Below, piece by piece: positions 24,301 through 36,358 of a stretch of DNA of 64,000 bases (within the stretch, counting starts at the first letter, position 1; each line of letters opens with the position of its first letter). The notes beneath the pieces are model-generated. The model had not been told where the DNA came from, did no database searches, and worked only from the letters and a program-made list of their open reading frames with translations. This DNA is from Rhabdophis nuchalis (Eukaryota; Chordata; Lepidosauria; Squamata; Natricidae), in NCBI GenBank assembly GCA_039707465.1, contig CM077645.1, positions 165,162,003 to 165,226,002 of the forward strand. Direction: 5' to 3'. A program made the position numbers and the translations under genes.

Positions 24301-25369
24301 CATGTGAAAGGAGAAATTGCTCGAAAGAAACAGATATATAGATTATTTTACAGGTACTTTTGTTCACAATCTTCTCAAGTTATGATTTAAGGCCCATTTG
24401 AAACACAATGGAAAAGCATAGTTACATCCAAATGTATATTCTTTTAGTCCTATTTTTGTACAACATTCTCTTATATACAATGGATAAAAAGAAATACCTT
24501 TATGCATAGAAGAACTATTGGTTACAGATATATGAAATGTTCAGTCTTGGATAATAGAGAAAATAGAGAATAGAGAAAATAGGAAAAAATATTTTCTGGG
24601 GGGGTGGGTAAATACATTATAAAATGATCATCAGTAGCAACAACAATATTATTGAGACTGCTCACAAAAGTGCCTGAGCTTTTTTTCTCTTTTCAGAGCT
24701 GCTATTTCCCTTCTGCTACTCCAGAGAACTATCTTGTTCCTGAAGCTGAAAACAGAAAAGAGGGAAGTTTTGATAATCAGCATGTAGTATGAGGAGAATA
24801 GTACTGGAGTGGGCCTAGATTGGGAGTATCTGAGGTAAGGCCTTCTATTCCTTGCTAACTCCTATTTTCATCAACCTTGACAAATATGGCCAACAGCAAG
24901 AAATGATGGGCATTCCAATTCATCAAACTTCAAGAAAGTCATATGTTGCCTTCTCCTGTCCTAGACACTTACTGGAACTTAAACTTCATCATACCTACTA
25001 TCTGATAAAAGTTGTAGATAAATATTTTCCCCTTTCAGTTCATGGCTGGCTGATGTGACTCTTTCAGTAAGACATAGTTAGGTAAAAATGAAATCAATTT
25101 AATTCCACATAACTTTTATGACATAGTCATAAAAAAAACATGCAGCTCTATGGAAATTTTTGAGAGGTTTGGGGAGATTTACTAAAGTTTTGTGGGCTGT
25201 ATGCAACACCAATTATTTTTTTTTTAAAATAAAGCTTGTAGGCAATAGGAAAGATTTTAGTCTGTGATTTGAAAATCAGAACTGACAACAATTGGATCAA
25301 CTTGCCTTAAACAGCCTTTTCTATCCCTGCTTTTAGCAATAGCACTTAGACATATCCTGCTTCATGGTG
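21318..25369. other. mostly unrecognised, probably unique sequence
   Basis: After the resumed CR1 tail (21323-21352) there is no repeat I can name. Simple repeats: purine (GA/GGGA)n at 21727-21771 and alternating GT/CACGCG at 23096-23140. The segment 22020-22110 has homeodomain-type AT motifs (ttatttaaat, caattaattaaagg) and could be conserved non-coding DNA, which cannot be tested from one sequence. No exon with plausible splice context was found. Confidence 0.4.
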
Positions 25370-25566
25370 CTTTTGCAGCCCTCTCTAAGCAGTTTACGGA
25401 GTCAGCATATTGGCCCCAACAATCTGGGCCCTTCTTTTACCCACTGGAAGGATGGAAGGCTGAGTTAACCTTGAGCCGGTGAGATTTGAACTGCTGAACT
25501 GCAGCTAGCAGTCAACTGAAGTTGCCTGCAGTACTGCACTCTAACCACTATGCCACCTCCGCTCTT
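25370..25566 (-). repeat. tRNA-derived SINE with L2/MIR-like tail, antisense
   Basis: Reverse-orientation relative of 2772-3000. The plus strand reads 'ctaagcagtttacggagtc', 'ggcccttcttttaccca', 'ggatggaaggctgagttaacc', 'gagccggtgagatttgaact' and ends 'actctaaccactatgccacc', the complement of the A-box head. Confidence 0.75.
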
Positions 25567-26784
25567 TTATTTAATTATTACAACTTGATGAAATGTCTTT
25601 TTTTTTAAGTATTTACTAAAATTTCTGTGCTACTCTATTGACAATCATTCAAACAGTATGAATTTAAAAAGCAGAAAATTAAAAACAATTTAACATTATT
25701 TAACATCATGCATTATTATGATCCTGATTAACTTGAGTAGATACCAATGTCTAATTATTCCCCAAATGTTTTTTTTCTAGAGTCAAGTTCTTATTTATGA
25801 CAGCAAGCTAATCAATGAGAGGTGCCACCATTGAGAAGATCTTGATACTAGGTCCTTGTAGATGGAACTTTCTTGGAGATGGCACTATCAGCAGAGCCTC
25901 TCCCAGATTTTACCAGACAGGCAGGCTACTTTGGAGCAAGTGGTCATGGAGCTTGCTAGGTTATGAGCCATGTGGTGCTGGGGAATGGATGAAATGTGCT
26001 AAATTAAATTGTACCCAAGAGCTGACTGGATGTCAATGTAATTCCTGGAATATAAGAATCAACTGGTAGCTCTTGAAGCATCCATTACTACCCAAGGCAC
26101 TGCATGAACTTCCATAAAGTCTTTAAGTAGCTCTACCTAAAGCAAATTCACATATATCCTAAACTTTGGGAGAAGTTGCTATAACATAGCTAAAATGTAC
26201 CAGCAGCATTTTATTGAATCACCTGAGTAGAAAATCCTAAAAGTTATTATTGTTTTTAACAACATGAACCCCTGCAAGTTGCTGAACAAGCCACCTAAGT
26301 ATATATATTTCATAATTCAAAATTTATCTTGCAATAAAGATTGTCTTCTTTGCCCCCATTCTGACTACACATTCTAAGCTTGATGAAGGGCATTATGATC
26401 TTCTAACACATATCTCAGCAGAATGAATATTGAATTGGGGGAGACAAAGCTAAATTAAGGCAGAGGAATTAATTTGTTCCTCTCAGTGTGTTTGGGAAAA
26501 ATTAATAGATACATTTCATTTTATATTAATAGAATCTACGCACTTATTCCTTTGGAATACTAAAATGAGAATATATTCCCCAGAACAATAGGAGGAAGTT
26601 TGTATGACAACAGCTCTAAGATATAAAGGGACACTCAAAAGAAAATATTGAGTCTATTATAACAAGGCAAGGAATCCATGCACAACATAGATTCTGAAAT
26701 GGCTTCCAAACTTTTTAATAGCATGAACATACATTTGGGAAGCATGAGGTGGACTTCATATGCTCTGCTTTTGGTCACATGACC
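25567..26784. other. unrecognised sequence
   Basis: No exon or nameable repeat. The open frame 25815-26069 overlaps a slightly GC-richer patch (25815-26060) that may be an old repeat. Confidence 0.4.
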
Positions 26785-27062
26785 AAATGGGAACAAAGTC
26801 AAGCTATTCTCCAAAGCTCCTGAGGGAAGGACAAGAAGCAATGAGTGAAAACTAATCAAGGAGAGAAGCAACCTAGAACTAAGGAGAGATTTCCCGACAT
26901 AACAATTAATCAGTGGAACAACTTGCCTCCAGAAGTTGTGAATGCTCCAACACTGGAACTTTTAAAGAAGATGTTGGATAACCATTTGTCTGAAGTGGTA
27001 AGCAGGAAAGTTGGACTAGAAGACCTCCAAGGTCCCTTCCAATTCTGTTATTTTATTCTAAA
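26785..27062 (+). mobile_element. CR1-type LINE 3' fragment
   Basis: 'caagctattctccaaagctcc', 'ggagagaagcaacctagaac', 'ttaatcagtggaacaacttgcc' and 'agttggactagaagacctcc', with a tail of 'tgttattttattcta'. The frame at 26845-27093 is the CR1 ORF2 C-terminus (NQWNNLPPEV, NAPTLELLKKM). Confidence 0.85.
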
Positions 27063-29024
27063 GATTGGACAAAGAAGGAAAAATCAGCAATAGGGTTGCA
27101 TTGGGAATTTGGTAGACGGTATATTTCTTTTCTTTCGGGTCCCATGGTCCACTTCTAAAATCCATCTTTTTTTTTTGTCCACTTTTCCCTGCATAATAAA
27201 TTTGGCCCTGTTAATGTTCTGTTTTGGAGACTGAACATGCTGACAGATAAACAGATCAGATGGGTAGACTAAGAAAGCCCAACCTTTGGTAATAATTTCA
27301 TTACAGTTTTCTTCTAGCTGGAAAGAAAATTAAAACTGGTTCTAAACTTATTTTTTACCTTCTGAAGTGATCAACATTTTGATGAACCTGCTGTTAAAAA
27401 TACAAAAGTGTAATAATGGTTACCTTAAGGGTATTCTGAATTCAGGATCTGTTAATTTGCAATGCACTGTTGCCTTTTTAAAATCCAAGAAAATAAATAC
27501 TCTGCTATTCCAATGTTTTCTCTATTCTCAATGATACATGATAATTAAAAACCACACAACTCCCCTGGAAAACAGGAAGGGTTAACCATTAGATATTATA
27601 TAATTTGAAGTGGAACACAATGTTTACAAATTCCTCTTATAACTTTCAGCTCACAATAAAACAAAATCGTCCTGGCAAAAACTTTGTTTTTCTGTTATGT
27701 CTCCACAATGTGTACATCATTGTTCTCAGCTCACAAGTGAGACAAAGTCAAGGTGTTCTTAGCTGTGTCAGTCTCAAAGAAGAGTTGTTTCTTCCCACTC
27801 TACTAAGAAAAGAAGATGATGATTAGAAGCAAAGTAGTTGGACTCAGTTACAGTGATGACTGTGAACTTGGAAGACCCGAGGAACCACATTGAGAATAGA
27901 TCATTATAGAGAAAATCTATCTTCTAGTTACTAGAAGTCACTTGATGGGCCATAATTAATCATTATATATTATGTTTATCCAGAGAAACATCCTTTTCTC
28001 AATTATTGTTTTGGCTTTTCATTTGCAAACCACTTTTGATACCATGTCTACCTTGTCAGATAAATATGAGAACTTTGTGTCTTTAAAAATCTTCACCAGG
28101 GTTGCATGCAAGTTTCCTAATCCCATAGTTTCCCAGGATTCAAACCAATGGAAAACTTCTATCCTGCAGTCTCCTCTTCTGGACTACATAAGGATGATCT
28201 CCAATCATCTCCTTCACAAAAGAGGTTCTAAATATCCAGTCTATTCACATGTTTCTTGATCTTTCTTGGTTGTTGGCTCTCTTCAGTGCACCATACCTCC
28301 CATAGAAACACAAAGATCAAGCTTGTTATCCTTTACTTTGGAGAGACATTAGGTGACAGATAACGATTGGCAATACAGTTCCTTAATATGGACAGCAAAT
28401 GTCATGGTATAGTTTTGTAACAGCTTGAGAATGTGTAGTTAGCAACGCAATTCAATAGTGGGAAAGGCCCTGAGAACATTTCATAGAAGCTCTTTAACAG
28501 ATTATAATTAGCAGGACAGCAGCAAATATTAGAAATGTGAGAGCACAGCAACAAACAGAGCTGGCAAATACAAAGCTAAACATTCATCATCCTGTATTCA
28601 GTACCTCAGAGAACCCCCCTCTTAATGACAAGGCAAACCCTGAACCCCCAGAAGCACACCATTGGAATGTGTGTTGAAAAACAGAAAGAACAGAAAAAAA
28701 TTCTCCTTATCCACATTGTGCTTCCTCATTAGCAGGTTATAACATTTTCTAGTTATCTAACCATCGTTGCACCAAAATAATGCAAATGTGGCATCACTTC
28801 AGTGAAGATGGGTGACACTGTGGTTATTCTCTAAGTGATTAGTTTGCTAATGGTTTTAGAGAGAGTGTAATTTCCCAGAAGAATGCTGTGCATTCACATC
28901 CCTTTTGAGGGAACAAGAGTAGGCACTTTCCACTAAACAGCTGTAGACTGGCACCATTTAAAACACCATTTACTTAATTTTTATTCACTCTACCCATGTT
29001 GAAATAATATTAGTTACTAAATAC
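27063..29024. other. unrecognised, probably unique sequence
   Basis: No repeat or exon I can support. The frame 27972-28259 begins with a hydrophobic stretch but has no domain and no supporting splice context. Confidence 0.4.
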
Positions 29025-29351
29025 TTGATACCGATATTCCTCAACTTACAACCACAATTGTGTCCAAATTTTTTGTTCCTAAGCAAGACAGTTAAGTGAA
29101 TTTTGTCCCTTTTGTGACCACTTATGCCACAGTTGTTAAGTAAATCACTGCAGTTGTTAAATTAGTAACTGTTGAATGAATCTGGCTTGCTTGTCAGAAG
29201 GTCAGAAAAATGATCACCTGATCCAGGGACATTACAATTGTCATAAATATGAATCAGTGGCCAAGCGTCTGAATTTCAATTATATGATCATGAGGATGTT
29301 GTGTGAAAAATGGTCATCAGTCACTTTTTTCAGTCCTGTTGTAATTTTGAC
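29025..29351 (+). mobile_element. Tigger-like TA-target MITE, right end missing
   Basis: 'cctcaacttacaaccacaattg', 'ccacagttgttaagtaaatcac', 'cttgtcagaaggtcag' and 'tcagtcacttttttcagtcc' match the elements at 40498-41080 and 43057-43438 block by block. The right terminus gives way to another repeat at about 29351, so the copy is incomplete. Confidence 0.65.
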
Positions 29352-29568
29352 ACATGGTTTGTGGGTCAGATCCAGCCCAAGATAGACCAAAGAGTTGGCC
29401 TGCAGGTCTTCCCAGAAATGACAAGGCACCAGCCCCGCCACCCAGACCTAGCCATGCCCACCCAGTCAGCCATGATGACCAGGCCACGGTCACCCTGGTC
29501 TCTCCAAGGACAAACAAAATCCAAATACAGCCTGCGATGGGATCAAGTTTGATGCCCCTCCTATAATT
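29352..29568. mobile_element. GC-richer hAT-like fragment
   Basis: A GC-rich block ending 'tcaagtttgatgcccct', which reads in reverse 'aggggcatcaaacttga', close to the caaactcgt-type ends at 6014, 57062 and 61320. It directly abuts the Tigger-like copy. No duplication was found. Confidence 0.4.
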
Positions 29569-31186
29569 GAATTATTTAATAATTAGAATTACAGTTTGAT
29601 GTGTAAAAGCTTTGTGGAAAGACAACATTCCTATCCAGTGAAAATCATTCCCAGGTGTATTGTGATTGCTTTATGAAAGGGGGGGAAATAGCTGGGGTTA
29701 AGACATACTCACATACTGCTTTGTATTATGCACAGAAGTAATTATGAAGGCATTGCTTGATGAAGAGTTAGCATTATCTTTCTTGGGTTGTACAACTACA
29801 AGTTCTTCATTCCAAAATAGGCCAGCTAATATTAATGAAATGCTTACCAAAAGAAAAAGTTATTTCAAAATTACAGCTTTATTGACCATGTTTCCCGACT
29901 GCCCGTTGCTTAACCTAACCAACAATATTCTATGTTTGTCATTTGTTTCATCCAGTTTATAATTAACTTAAAACACTAAATGAAAAACACTTTAAAATAA
30001 AGTAAATAAGCTGTCAACTTCAAAAGCTATCAAAGTAAATGAAAGTACCCCCATTAAATATAAGAGTATTTGTAAGAAAGAACATGATGTGTTCCAATAA
30101 CATTCTTCTAAAGTTGCCTTTGTAATTGAGGTGGGATTCAAGTTGATTAAACAAACAAATACATCATGTTTTTTCTCTTCTTTAAGGATGACTCCAATTT
30201 CTTTTAATATGTATTATATTTAGGCTTCATAACTAAGGGGTCAATCATTCAATGCGCTGCTGATCAGATAGTTGCCATGCAAATTGTAATTGAAAAGGAA
30301 AAGCCACAGTTCAAAACAGCTTATTCCCAGGGAAGTTTCATACAATTTTAACCTAAATGTATTTAAATATATTATCGGAAACTTATAGCTTCCCACATAA
30401 CATCTTTGTATTTCATGAATGTAGATGGGCTCATTACTTGTAAATGCCATTGGCAGGTTACATAAAGAGGGTCCAAGAATGTGTTTGAAACATTTACTAA
30501 TTCTTCAAAAGGCATCTAAGCATTTTAATGAAAGTTATGTTGTGACACATTGACATGCATTAAAAATAAATCCTGGAGAATAATGAATGTGAAGAAAATC
30601 AAACTAATCTTTCTGGGAAGGATCTTCTCTAAAATAAGAATTGAGCTATGCTATCTGATCATCAGTTTGCCATACAGGAATTCTTTTTCCTCTAATGAAT
30701 TGTAGAGGTTCATTATTGAAACATGAATTTTGTGTACCCCATTAAGCCATTTCTAAAGCCATAACCATCCACTCTTGATATTGCAAGCCAGTTAAAATTG
30801 AAGACTGCTAGTTTAGCTATACTAAATTCAGCTGCAATAGCTTCTGGGCTAGAGCTTAGGGAGGCTTTTTATGTTCAGTTTTGATTGTCAACCATCTTCA
30901 TGAGATGATCTTTTCCATTTAATGGCTGCAGTAGTTCTTCAAAATATATTCCCACATGCCAAGCAATAAATCTACTGCCCATATTTTAAATGCTTCTTTG
31001 TCATGTGAGTGAATTTGTAATAACGAACTATAATGTATGAAGTTGGAGGAAGCCTCATGCAGCACAGCATGGAGCAGATAATAAATGTGATAAATGTAAT
31101 TATTTTTATTAATAAATTATTGGCTAAACATATACATTTCATTGTTTTAGAACTGGTGGAAGAAATATTATTAAACTGTGCTAAGT
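29569..31186. other. unrecognised AT-rich sequence
   Basis: No exon or nameable repeat. Short frames such as 30241-30450 and 30972-31280 (minus) lack any domain; the latter runs into the SINE that follows. Confidence 0.4.
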
Positions 31187-31194
31187 TGATGATA

Positions 31195-31546
31195 TAGGGA
31201 TGTGGTGCCTCAGTGGCTAAGATGCTGAGTTTGGCAATCAGAAAAATTGGCAGTTCAATGGTTTGAATCCCTAGTACCATTAACAGAGCGAGCTCCCGTT
31301 GCTTGTCCCAGCTTCTGCCAACCTAGCAGTTCGAAAGCATGTAAAAGTGCAAGTAGAAAAAAGAGGAACCACCTTTGGTGGGAAGGTAAAAATGTTCCAT
31401 GCGCCTTTGGCATTTAGTCATGCCAGCCACATGACCATAGAGACATCTTAGGACAGCACCGGCTCTTTGGATTTGAATATTTTAGCACCATCCCTAGAGT
31501 CGGGAGTGACTAGCACATTTGTGTGAGGAGAACCTTTACCTTTACC
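31195..31546 (+). mobile_element. Sauria-type tRNA-derived SINE
   Basis: Full-length type: head 'tgcctcagtggctaagatgc', B-box-like 'ggtttgaatccc', body 'ttctgccaacctagcagttcg', 'gggaaggtaaaaatgttcc', and tail 'aacctttacctttacc'. A target duplication 'tgatgata' lies at 31187-31194 and 31547-31554. It interrupts, or immediately precedes, the Bov-B-like fragment. Confidence 0.9.
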
Positions 31547-32220
31547 TGATGATACTCATCTGATAGCTAAAAATTCAAATGATCTGTTAATTCTATTAAT
31601 GAAAGTCAAGGTAGTAAAAAAAGGCGGGAGGATGGCTATGATTAAATCTAAAGAAGACCAGACGAATGACAACAGGTACAGCCTAATAACGGACAGTGAA
31701 AACGTTAAATTAATGGATAGCTTCTGTCTTTTAGAATCACTTTTCAATGGTAAAAGCAAACAGCAGTGAAAAAAAATTATTCCAAAGGCTTGGCAGGGTA
31801 GCAATTAAATCCCTGGAAAAGATATTCCCATGCTGATATGTCTACACCAAAAAGATCAGACATATTTCCCTGTAACACTCTATGGATGTGAAAAAAGTTT
31901 TAAAATATTCAATCTAATTTTATTGGACTTTGGGGCTGGAAAAAATTTGAGAATACAGTGAATAACCAAGAAAGCAACTAATAGACCAGTTTCAACTTCT
32001 CAAACAAGACTTGAATGATCAGACACAAGGCATCATTTCTTCAACACATTATGCAAATTAGCCTTTAAGAAATCTCAAAGTGCTGGGGAAGGCGAAAGAA
32101 ACAAGAAAAGAATGATCTTACATTCAATTATAACAATTATGGCAGTGATAGGAAACCACTGGTAAACCTGAAGGGCTTGATTGGGAATGGATCATCCTAA
32201 AGAAGGCCCATGTAAGTAGA
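31547..32220 (+). pseudogene. Bov-B/RTE-type LINE reverse transcriptase remnant
   Basis: Translated in shifting frames it shows landmarks of the RTE-clade RT C-terminal half: a DDTHLIAKN segment beginning at the catalytic Asp-Asp codons, LLMKVK, VKLMDSFCLLESL, then TLYGCEKS near 31880 (cf. the VMYGCESW block) and a late 'ttagcctttaagaaatctc' region. Many stops and indels make it an old fossil. Bov-B is the expected partner of the SINEs in this window. Confidence 0.6.
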
Positions 32221-32285
32221 TGCTAACAATTAATTTGATCTTAATGTCACATAATCAGTCGTCACATAATCAGTCAATCAATTCA

Positions 32286-32405
32286 GAATAGAATAGAATA
32301 GAATAGAATAGAATAGAATAGAATAGAATAGAATAGAATAGAATAGAATAGAATAGAAGAGTAGAGAAGAGAAGAGAAGAGAAGAGAAGAGAAGAGAAGA
32401 GAAGA
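32286..32405 (+). repeat. (GAATA)14 then (GAGAA)n microsatellite at a CR1 tail
   Basis: Fourteen units of GAATA at 32286-32355 followed by AGAGA/GAAGA units to 32405. They directly abut the 3' end of the antisense CR1 at 32406-33307, so the array is an expanded CR1 tail. Confidence 0.95.
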
Positions 32406-33307
32406 GTTGAAAAAGACCTTGGAGGTCTTTTAGTCCAACCCCCTGCTCAGGTAGGAAACTCTACATCATTTCAGGCAAATTGTTATCCAATCTCTTAAAA
32501 ATTTCCAATGTTGGAGCATTTACAACTTCTGGAGGAAAGTTGTTCCACTTATTAATTGTTCCATCAGGAAATTTCTCCTTAGTAATTCTCCTTGCTTCTT
32601 TCCTTGATTAGTTTCCAACCATTGCTTCTTGTCCTGCCTTCAGGTGCTTTGGAGAATAGCTTGACTCCCTCTTCTTTGCGGCAACCCCTGAGATATTGGA
32701 ATACCGATATCATGTCACCCCTAGTCCTTCTTTGCATTAAACCAGACATACCCAATTCCAGCAACTATTCTTTATGTGTTTTAGCCTCCAGCCCCCTAAT
32801 CATCTTTACTGCTCTTCTCTACACTTTTTCTAGAGTCTCAACATCTTTTTTTACATCATGGCTACCAATACTGGATGCTGTATTCTATCCCTCTGTTGAT
32901 GCAGCCTAGGACTGTGTTGGCTTTTTGGGCAGCTGCTGCACACTGCTGGCTCATATTTAAATGGTTGTCCACTAGGATTCCAAGATCCTCTCACAGTTAC
33001 TACTATTGAGCAATGTACCACCTATACTGTACCTGTGCATTTTATGTTTCTTGCCTAAATGTAGAATCTTACTTTTTTCACCATTGAATTTCATTTTGTT
33101 AGATATCACCCAATGTTCAAGTTTGTCAAGATCCTTCTGTATCTTAAGCCTCTATTCTGGGGTGTTGGCTATTCCTGCTAGCTTGGTGTCATCTGCAAGT
33201 TTGATGAGTTCCCCACCCTATTTCCTCATCCAAATAATTGATGAAGATGTTGCAGAGTACTGGACCTAAAACAGAGCCTTGAGGTATCCCACTGCATACC
33301 ACTCCAT
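32406..33307 (-). mobile_element. CR1-type LINE, longest copy in the window
   Basis: Antisense. The plus strand shows 'ccttggaggtcttttagtcc', the complement of the ORF2 C-terminus, then upstream CR1 blocks not seen in the other copies: 'gatgcagcctaggactgtgttggctttttgg'-type, 'cttggtgtcatctgcaagtttgatgag'-type, and 'ggacctaaaacagagccttgaggtatccc'-type. These blocks are typical of CR1 in birds and reptiles. Frames are broken by stops. The 3' end carries the GAATA array. Confidence 0.88.
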
Positions 33308-34627
33308 TTTAATGGTTATTAAATGTAACTGATTAATAATTATTAAAGATAACTTAATATTAAATGCCAAAAATAATATGATTTGAAACCTGTTGCTTCA
33401 GCTTTGAGGGCTGAAGAAGACTTTTATATTTATGAAAAGGAAATCTATGCTTTGAATTCAAGATACATTTTTCATATTAAGACAGCATCGATTTTCAAGA
33501 AACATGTGTTGGTAGGAGTTAAATTCTTTTAAAAAAAACCTTAATTATAATTCTACCAATTATCTTTCGGAGCAAAATTTGGCACTGTGTTATGCCTGAA
33601 AGAATATGAAAGATAAGAGAATATAAAAGAGGGAATGCTTTTTGTAATGCAGTTACAAAATGGAAACAGATAATTATGTAATTTTACTAATTACAGCAAG
33701 CCATTTCTTGAGTTGGATGTTGACAAAAATCAATACTTGTATTTATTTAATTACCCTTCAGTAGGGAGTGTGTAGAGTTATTTCTGCAATTATATAAAAT
33801 TATATCAGTTTCATTAACCTGTTTTTCTCAGTGTCTTGATCTGGCCTGAACACAGCTTAATGGCAACACATAACGGCAATAACAATTCTGTTATTGTCTC
33901 TGTCTGGAGCCCTATAAATAACTTTATAGAAATGAAGCATCAGAGAGATTGTTTTATTATTATTATTATTTCATGAGACTACTCAGTGTCTTATTCTGAC
34001 TTCCTCTTACTGGAGATGGCAGAAGCTGATCATGGAGTTTATGTGTGTTTCTGGTCTAATAGTAAATCAACTGGGATAGTGATGGGATGCTGGAAGTAAT
34101 TCCGGGGTGAACATCAAAATTATTCTTCATAACATGGCCAATATTACCATGTTATAAATATAATTCTTTGATATTACAGCCATTAATCTCATTGGATTTT
34201 GCCATATTAACATATTACACATATACATGCATAACCTGATTTGAACAAACAGTTGTGAATGTGAAAAATACAGTCTCAAACTCAATAGAAATCTAGAGTG
34301 CTTAAGTGAATTGCAATCATTTAGCTAATTAAAATTTTATCTTTAAATGCAAGCAATAGCAATTTGATTTTGCCAGGACAAGTCAGCAAAGGGTATAACG
34401 ATACAAATTAAATATATCTATTCTCTGTCTGAAGAACACACTAAAAATAATTTCAAAACGCAATGAATTTGATCCTCTTCAGCATTTTAAATATTTGATT
34501 TGCAATGCTTAACTCATTTTAGGACTGAACTAGCATGAAAACTGAAGGCAGCCTATTAAGATAATTCAAGAGTATACACATTATTGCAATAAGAGATTTG
34601 TTCTAAAATTCGTTAGTGGAAGAGATA
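33308..34627. other. unrecognised AT-rich sequence
   Basis: Nothing supported. A short ATT repeat lies at 33955-33970. Confidence 0.45.
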
Positions 34628-34737
34628 GGGCAGCTATTTGTCTGAAATGGTATAAGGTCTCCTGCCTGAGCAGAGGGTTGGACTAGAAGATCTTCAGAGA
34701 CATTTCCAACTCTGTTATTCTATAATTCTGTTAATCC
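34628..34737 (+). mobile_element. CR1-type LINE tail
   Basis: Short 3' end: 'atttgtctgaaatggtataagg', 'gagggttggactagaagatc', then 'ctgttattctataattctgtt'. Coding sequence is missing. Confidence 0.8.
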
Positions 34738-34950
34738 AAACATTTGAGGAATATTCTGGATTAATTAGATTAATTAATGTAACATTATTATTTTTATCCC
34801 ATTGCATTGTATGATCGCTAGGAAAGAAATGCTGCTGTAATAAATACTAGTCCAATACTATCCAAATATGTCCATACAAGTAAGTATTGAGATAAAGAGA
34901 ACCATTCATGGTTTGGGTATTGCTGTTATTTAATAGTATGAATAATAATA

Positions 34951-35563
34951 GTCAAAGGTAAAGGTTCCCCTTGCACATATGTGCTAGTTGTTCCCAATTC
35001 TAGGGGGTGGTGCTCATCTCCGTTTCAAAGCTGAAAAGCCAGCACTGTCTGAAGAAGCCTCCGTTGTCATACGGCCGACATGACTAAACACCGAATGCTA
35101 TTACCTTCCCATCAAAGTGGTCCCTATTTTTCTACTTGCATTTTTACATACTTTCGAACTGCTAGGTTGGCAGAAGCTGGGACAAGTAATGGGAGCTCAT
35201 TCCATTATGTGCACTAGGGATTCGAACCAAGGAACTGCCTACCTTTCTGATCAACAAGCTCAGTGTCTTAGCCACTGAGTCACCAAGTCAGGGGTGAGTT
35301 CTGGCAGGCACTACTACCAGTTTGCTTGTGTGCACATTTTGCTCATGTGTGTGCTTTGTGCGCACATGCTTGATGTATGCTGAGCATGCATGCACAATGC
35401 AATTAAAATTGTTCTGTACATGAGCAGAACTGAAAAGCAATATGGTTTGGGGGCATGGCCAGCCTGGATTGCTATCTGTTCCAATGACCCAGGCCGCCAA
35501 ACCACTACTGGTTTAGCTGAACCGGTCTGAACCGGTAGGAACCCACCACTGCACTGCGTCCCA
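34951..35563 (-). mobile_element. Sauria-type SINE carrying a hAT insertion
   Basis: Antisense SINE starting with the tail complement 'caaaggtaaaggttcccc' and running to the head complement 'cttagccactgagtcacc', which resumes after the hAT element at 35289-35551. A 14-bp target duplication with one mismatch (tatgaataataata / tatgaacaataata) flanks it at 34937-34950 and 35564-35577. Confidence 0.88.
35289..35551. mobile_element. hAT MITE (cagtggtggg family)
   Basis: Left end 'caggggtgagttctgg'; right end in reverse 'cagtggtgggttcctaccgg'. It lies in the head of a SINE and is flanked by 'caccaagt' and 'cactgcgt', which differ at three positions but both derive from the SINE sequence at that point. 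Internal 'gaaccggtctgaaccggtag' is characteristic. No coding capacity. Confidence 0.75.
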
Positions 35564-35577
35564 TATGAACAATAATA

Positions 35578-36169
35578 CATAATGGCAATTGCTAAATAGT
35601 TCTATGAACTATTATGAATGAAAAAAAAATGCTTAAAAAATATTTTAAGAAGGAAGGGGGAGTCTAGATGCCACTGCTCAACCTGCGCTAGAGTTACGTT
35701 AGCATTTGGTGTGCACAGAGTTTGGAGTGTACACTGTTGTTTTCTTTTAATGCTAAATTGTGAAAAATTTTACAAATGTATTTATCTCCAAGCACATCAG
35801 TATGATTTTATGTATCCATCTCTCCCTTTCTTTGTTCCTCCCTTTCTTTTTTCAATTGATTGAAGATATCTTGAAAAGCCATATCTCAAAGGTTTTTTGA
35901 AATGTTCGCAACATTAAGAATAATCCAATTAAACACTTGGCCTGCCTATGTAAGAACTAAAAGCAGAGAAGGCACATGATTACAGGTGCGTGCCTTAATT
36001 CCAATGATCAATCTCTTCAGCCGTTAACTTCTACATTGTACAGAAATATATGAAGATGTGTTTTGCTCAGATTTAACAAGGAGAAAAATATCAATTTATT
36101 GTTTCATTATAATAAAGGTATAAGAGAAAAGGAGAAGGGGAGGGGAAGGGAAAAGGGAGAGGGAGTTAG
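35578..36169. other. unrecognised sequence
   Basis: No exon or repeat recognised. Purine-rich DNA begins at about 36120. Confidence 0.4.
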
Positions 36170-36229
36170 GAAGGAAGGGAGGGAGGGAGGGAGGGAGGGA
36201 GGGAGGAAGGAAAGAAGGAAGGAAGGAAA
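36170..36229 (+). repeat. (GGGA/GGAA)n purine microsatellite
   Basis: Runs of GGGA grading into GGAA immediately before the TTAGG-type array. The short lysine/glutamate-rich open frame at 36063-36245 is produced by it. Confidence 0.95.
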
Positions 36230-36358
36230 GGTTAGGTTAGGTTAGGTTAGGTTAGGTTAGGTTAGGTTAGGTTAGGTTAGGTTAGGTTAGGTTAGGTTAG
36301 GTTAGGTTAGGTTAGGTTAGGTTAGGTTAGGTTAGGTTAGGTTAGGTTAGGTTAGGTT
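36230..36358 (+). repeat. pure (TTAGG)n array, about 26 units
   Basis: Uninterrupted 5-bp repeat (gttag gttag ...) of about 129 nt, ending 'aggttgtttgg'. The unit is the same as the arthropod telomere repeat but not the vertebrate TTAGGG. The purine microsatellite directly upstream suggests origin by slippage. Confidence 0.97.

Noticed and set aside
27972..28259. Possible exon with an N-terminal hydrophobic segment
   Set aside because: No domain, no clear splice or promoter context, and AT-rich composition like its surroundings.
32286..32405. CRISPR-like repeat array
   Set aside because: The unit is 5 bp without spacers, in a vertebrate genome; it is an expanded CR1 tail.
36230..36358. Host telomeric relic or arthropod contamination
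   Set aside because: Vertebrate telomeres are TTAGGG, and the flanks are continuous host-like sequence; slippage from the adjoining purine repeat is simpler.
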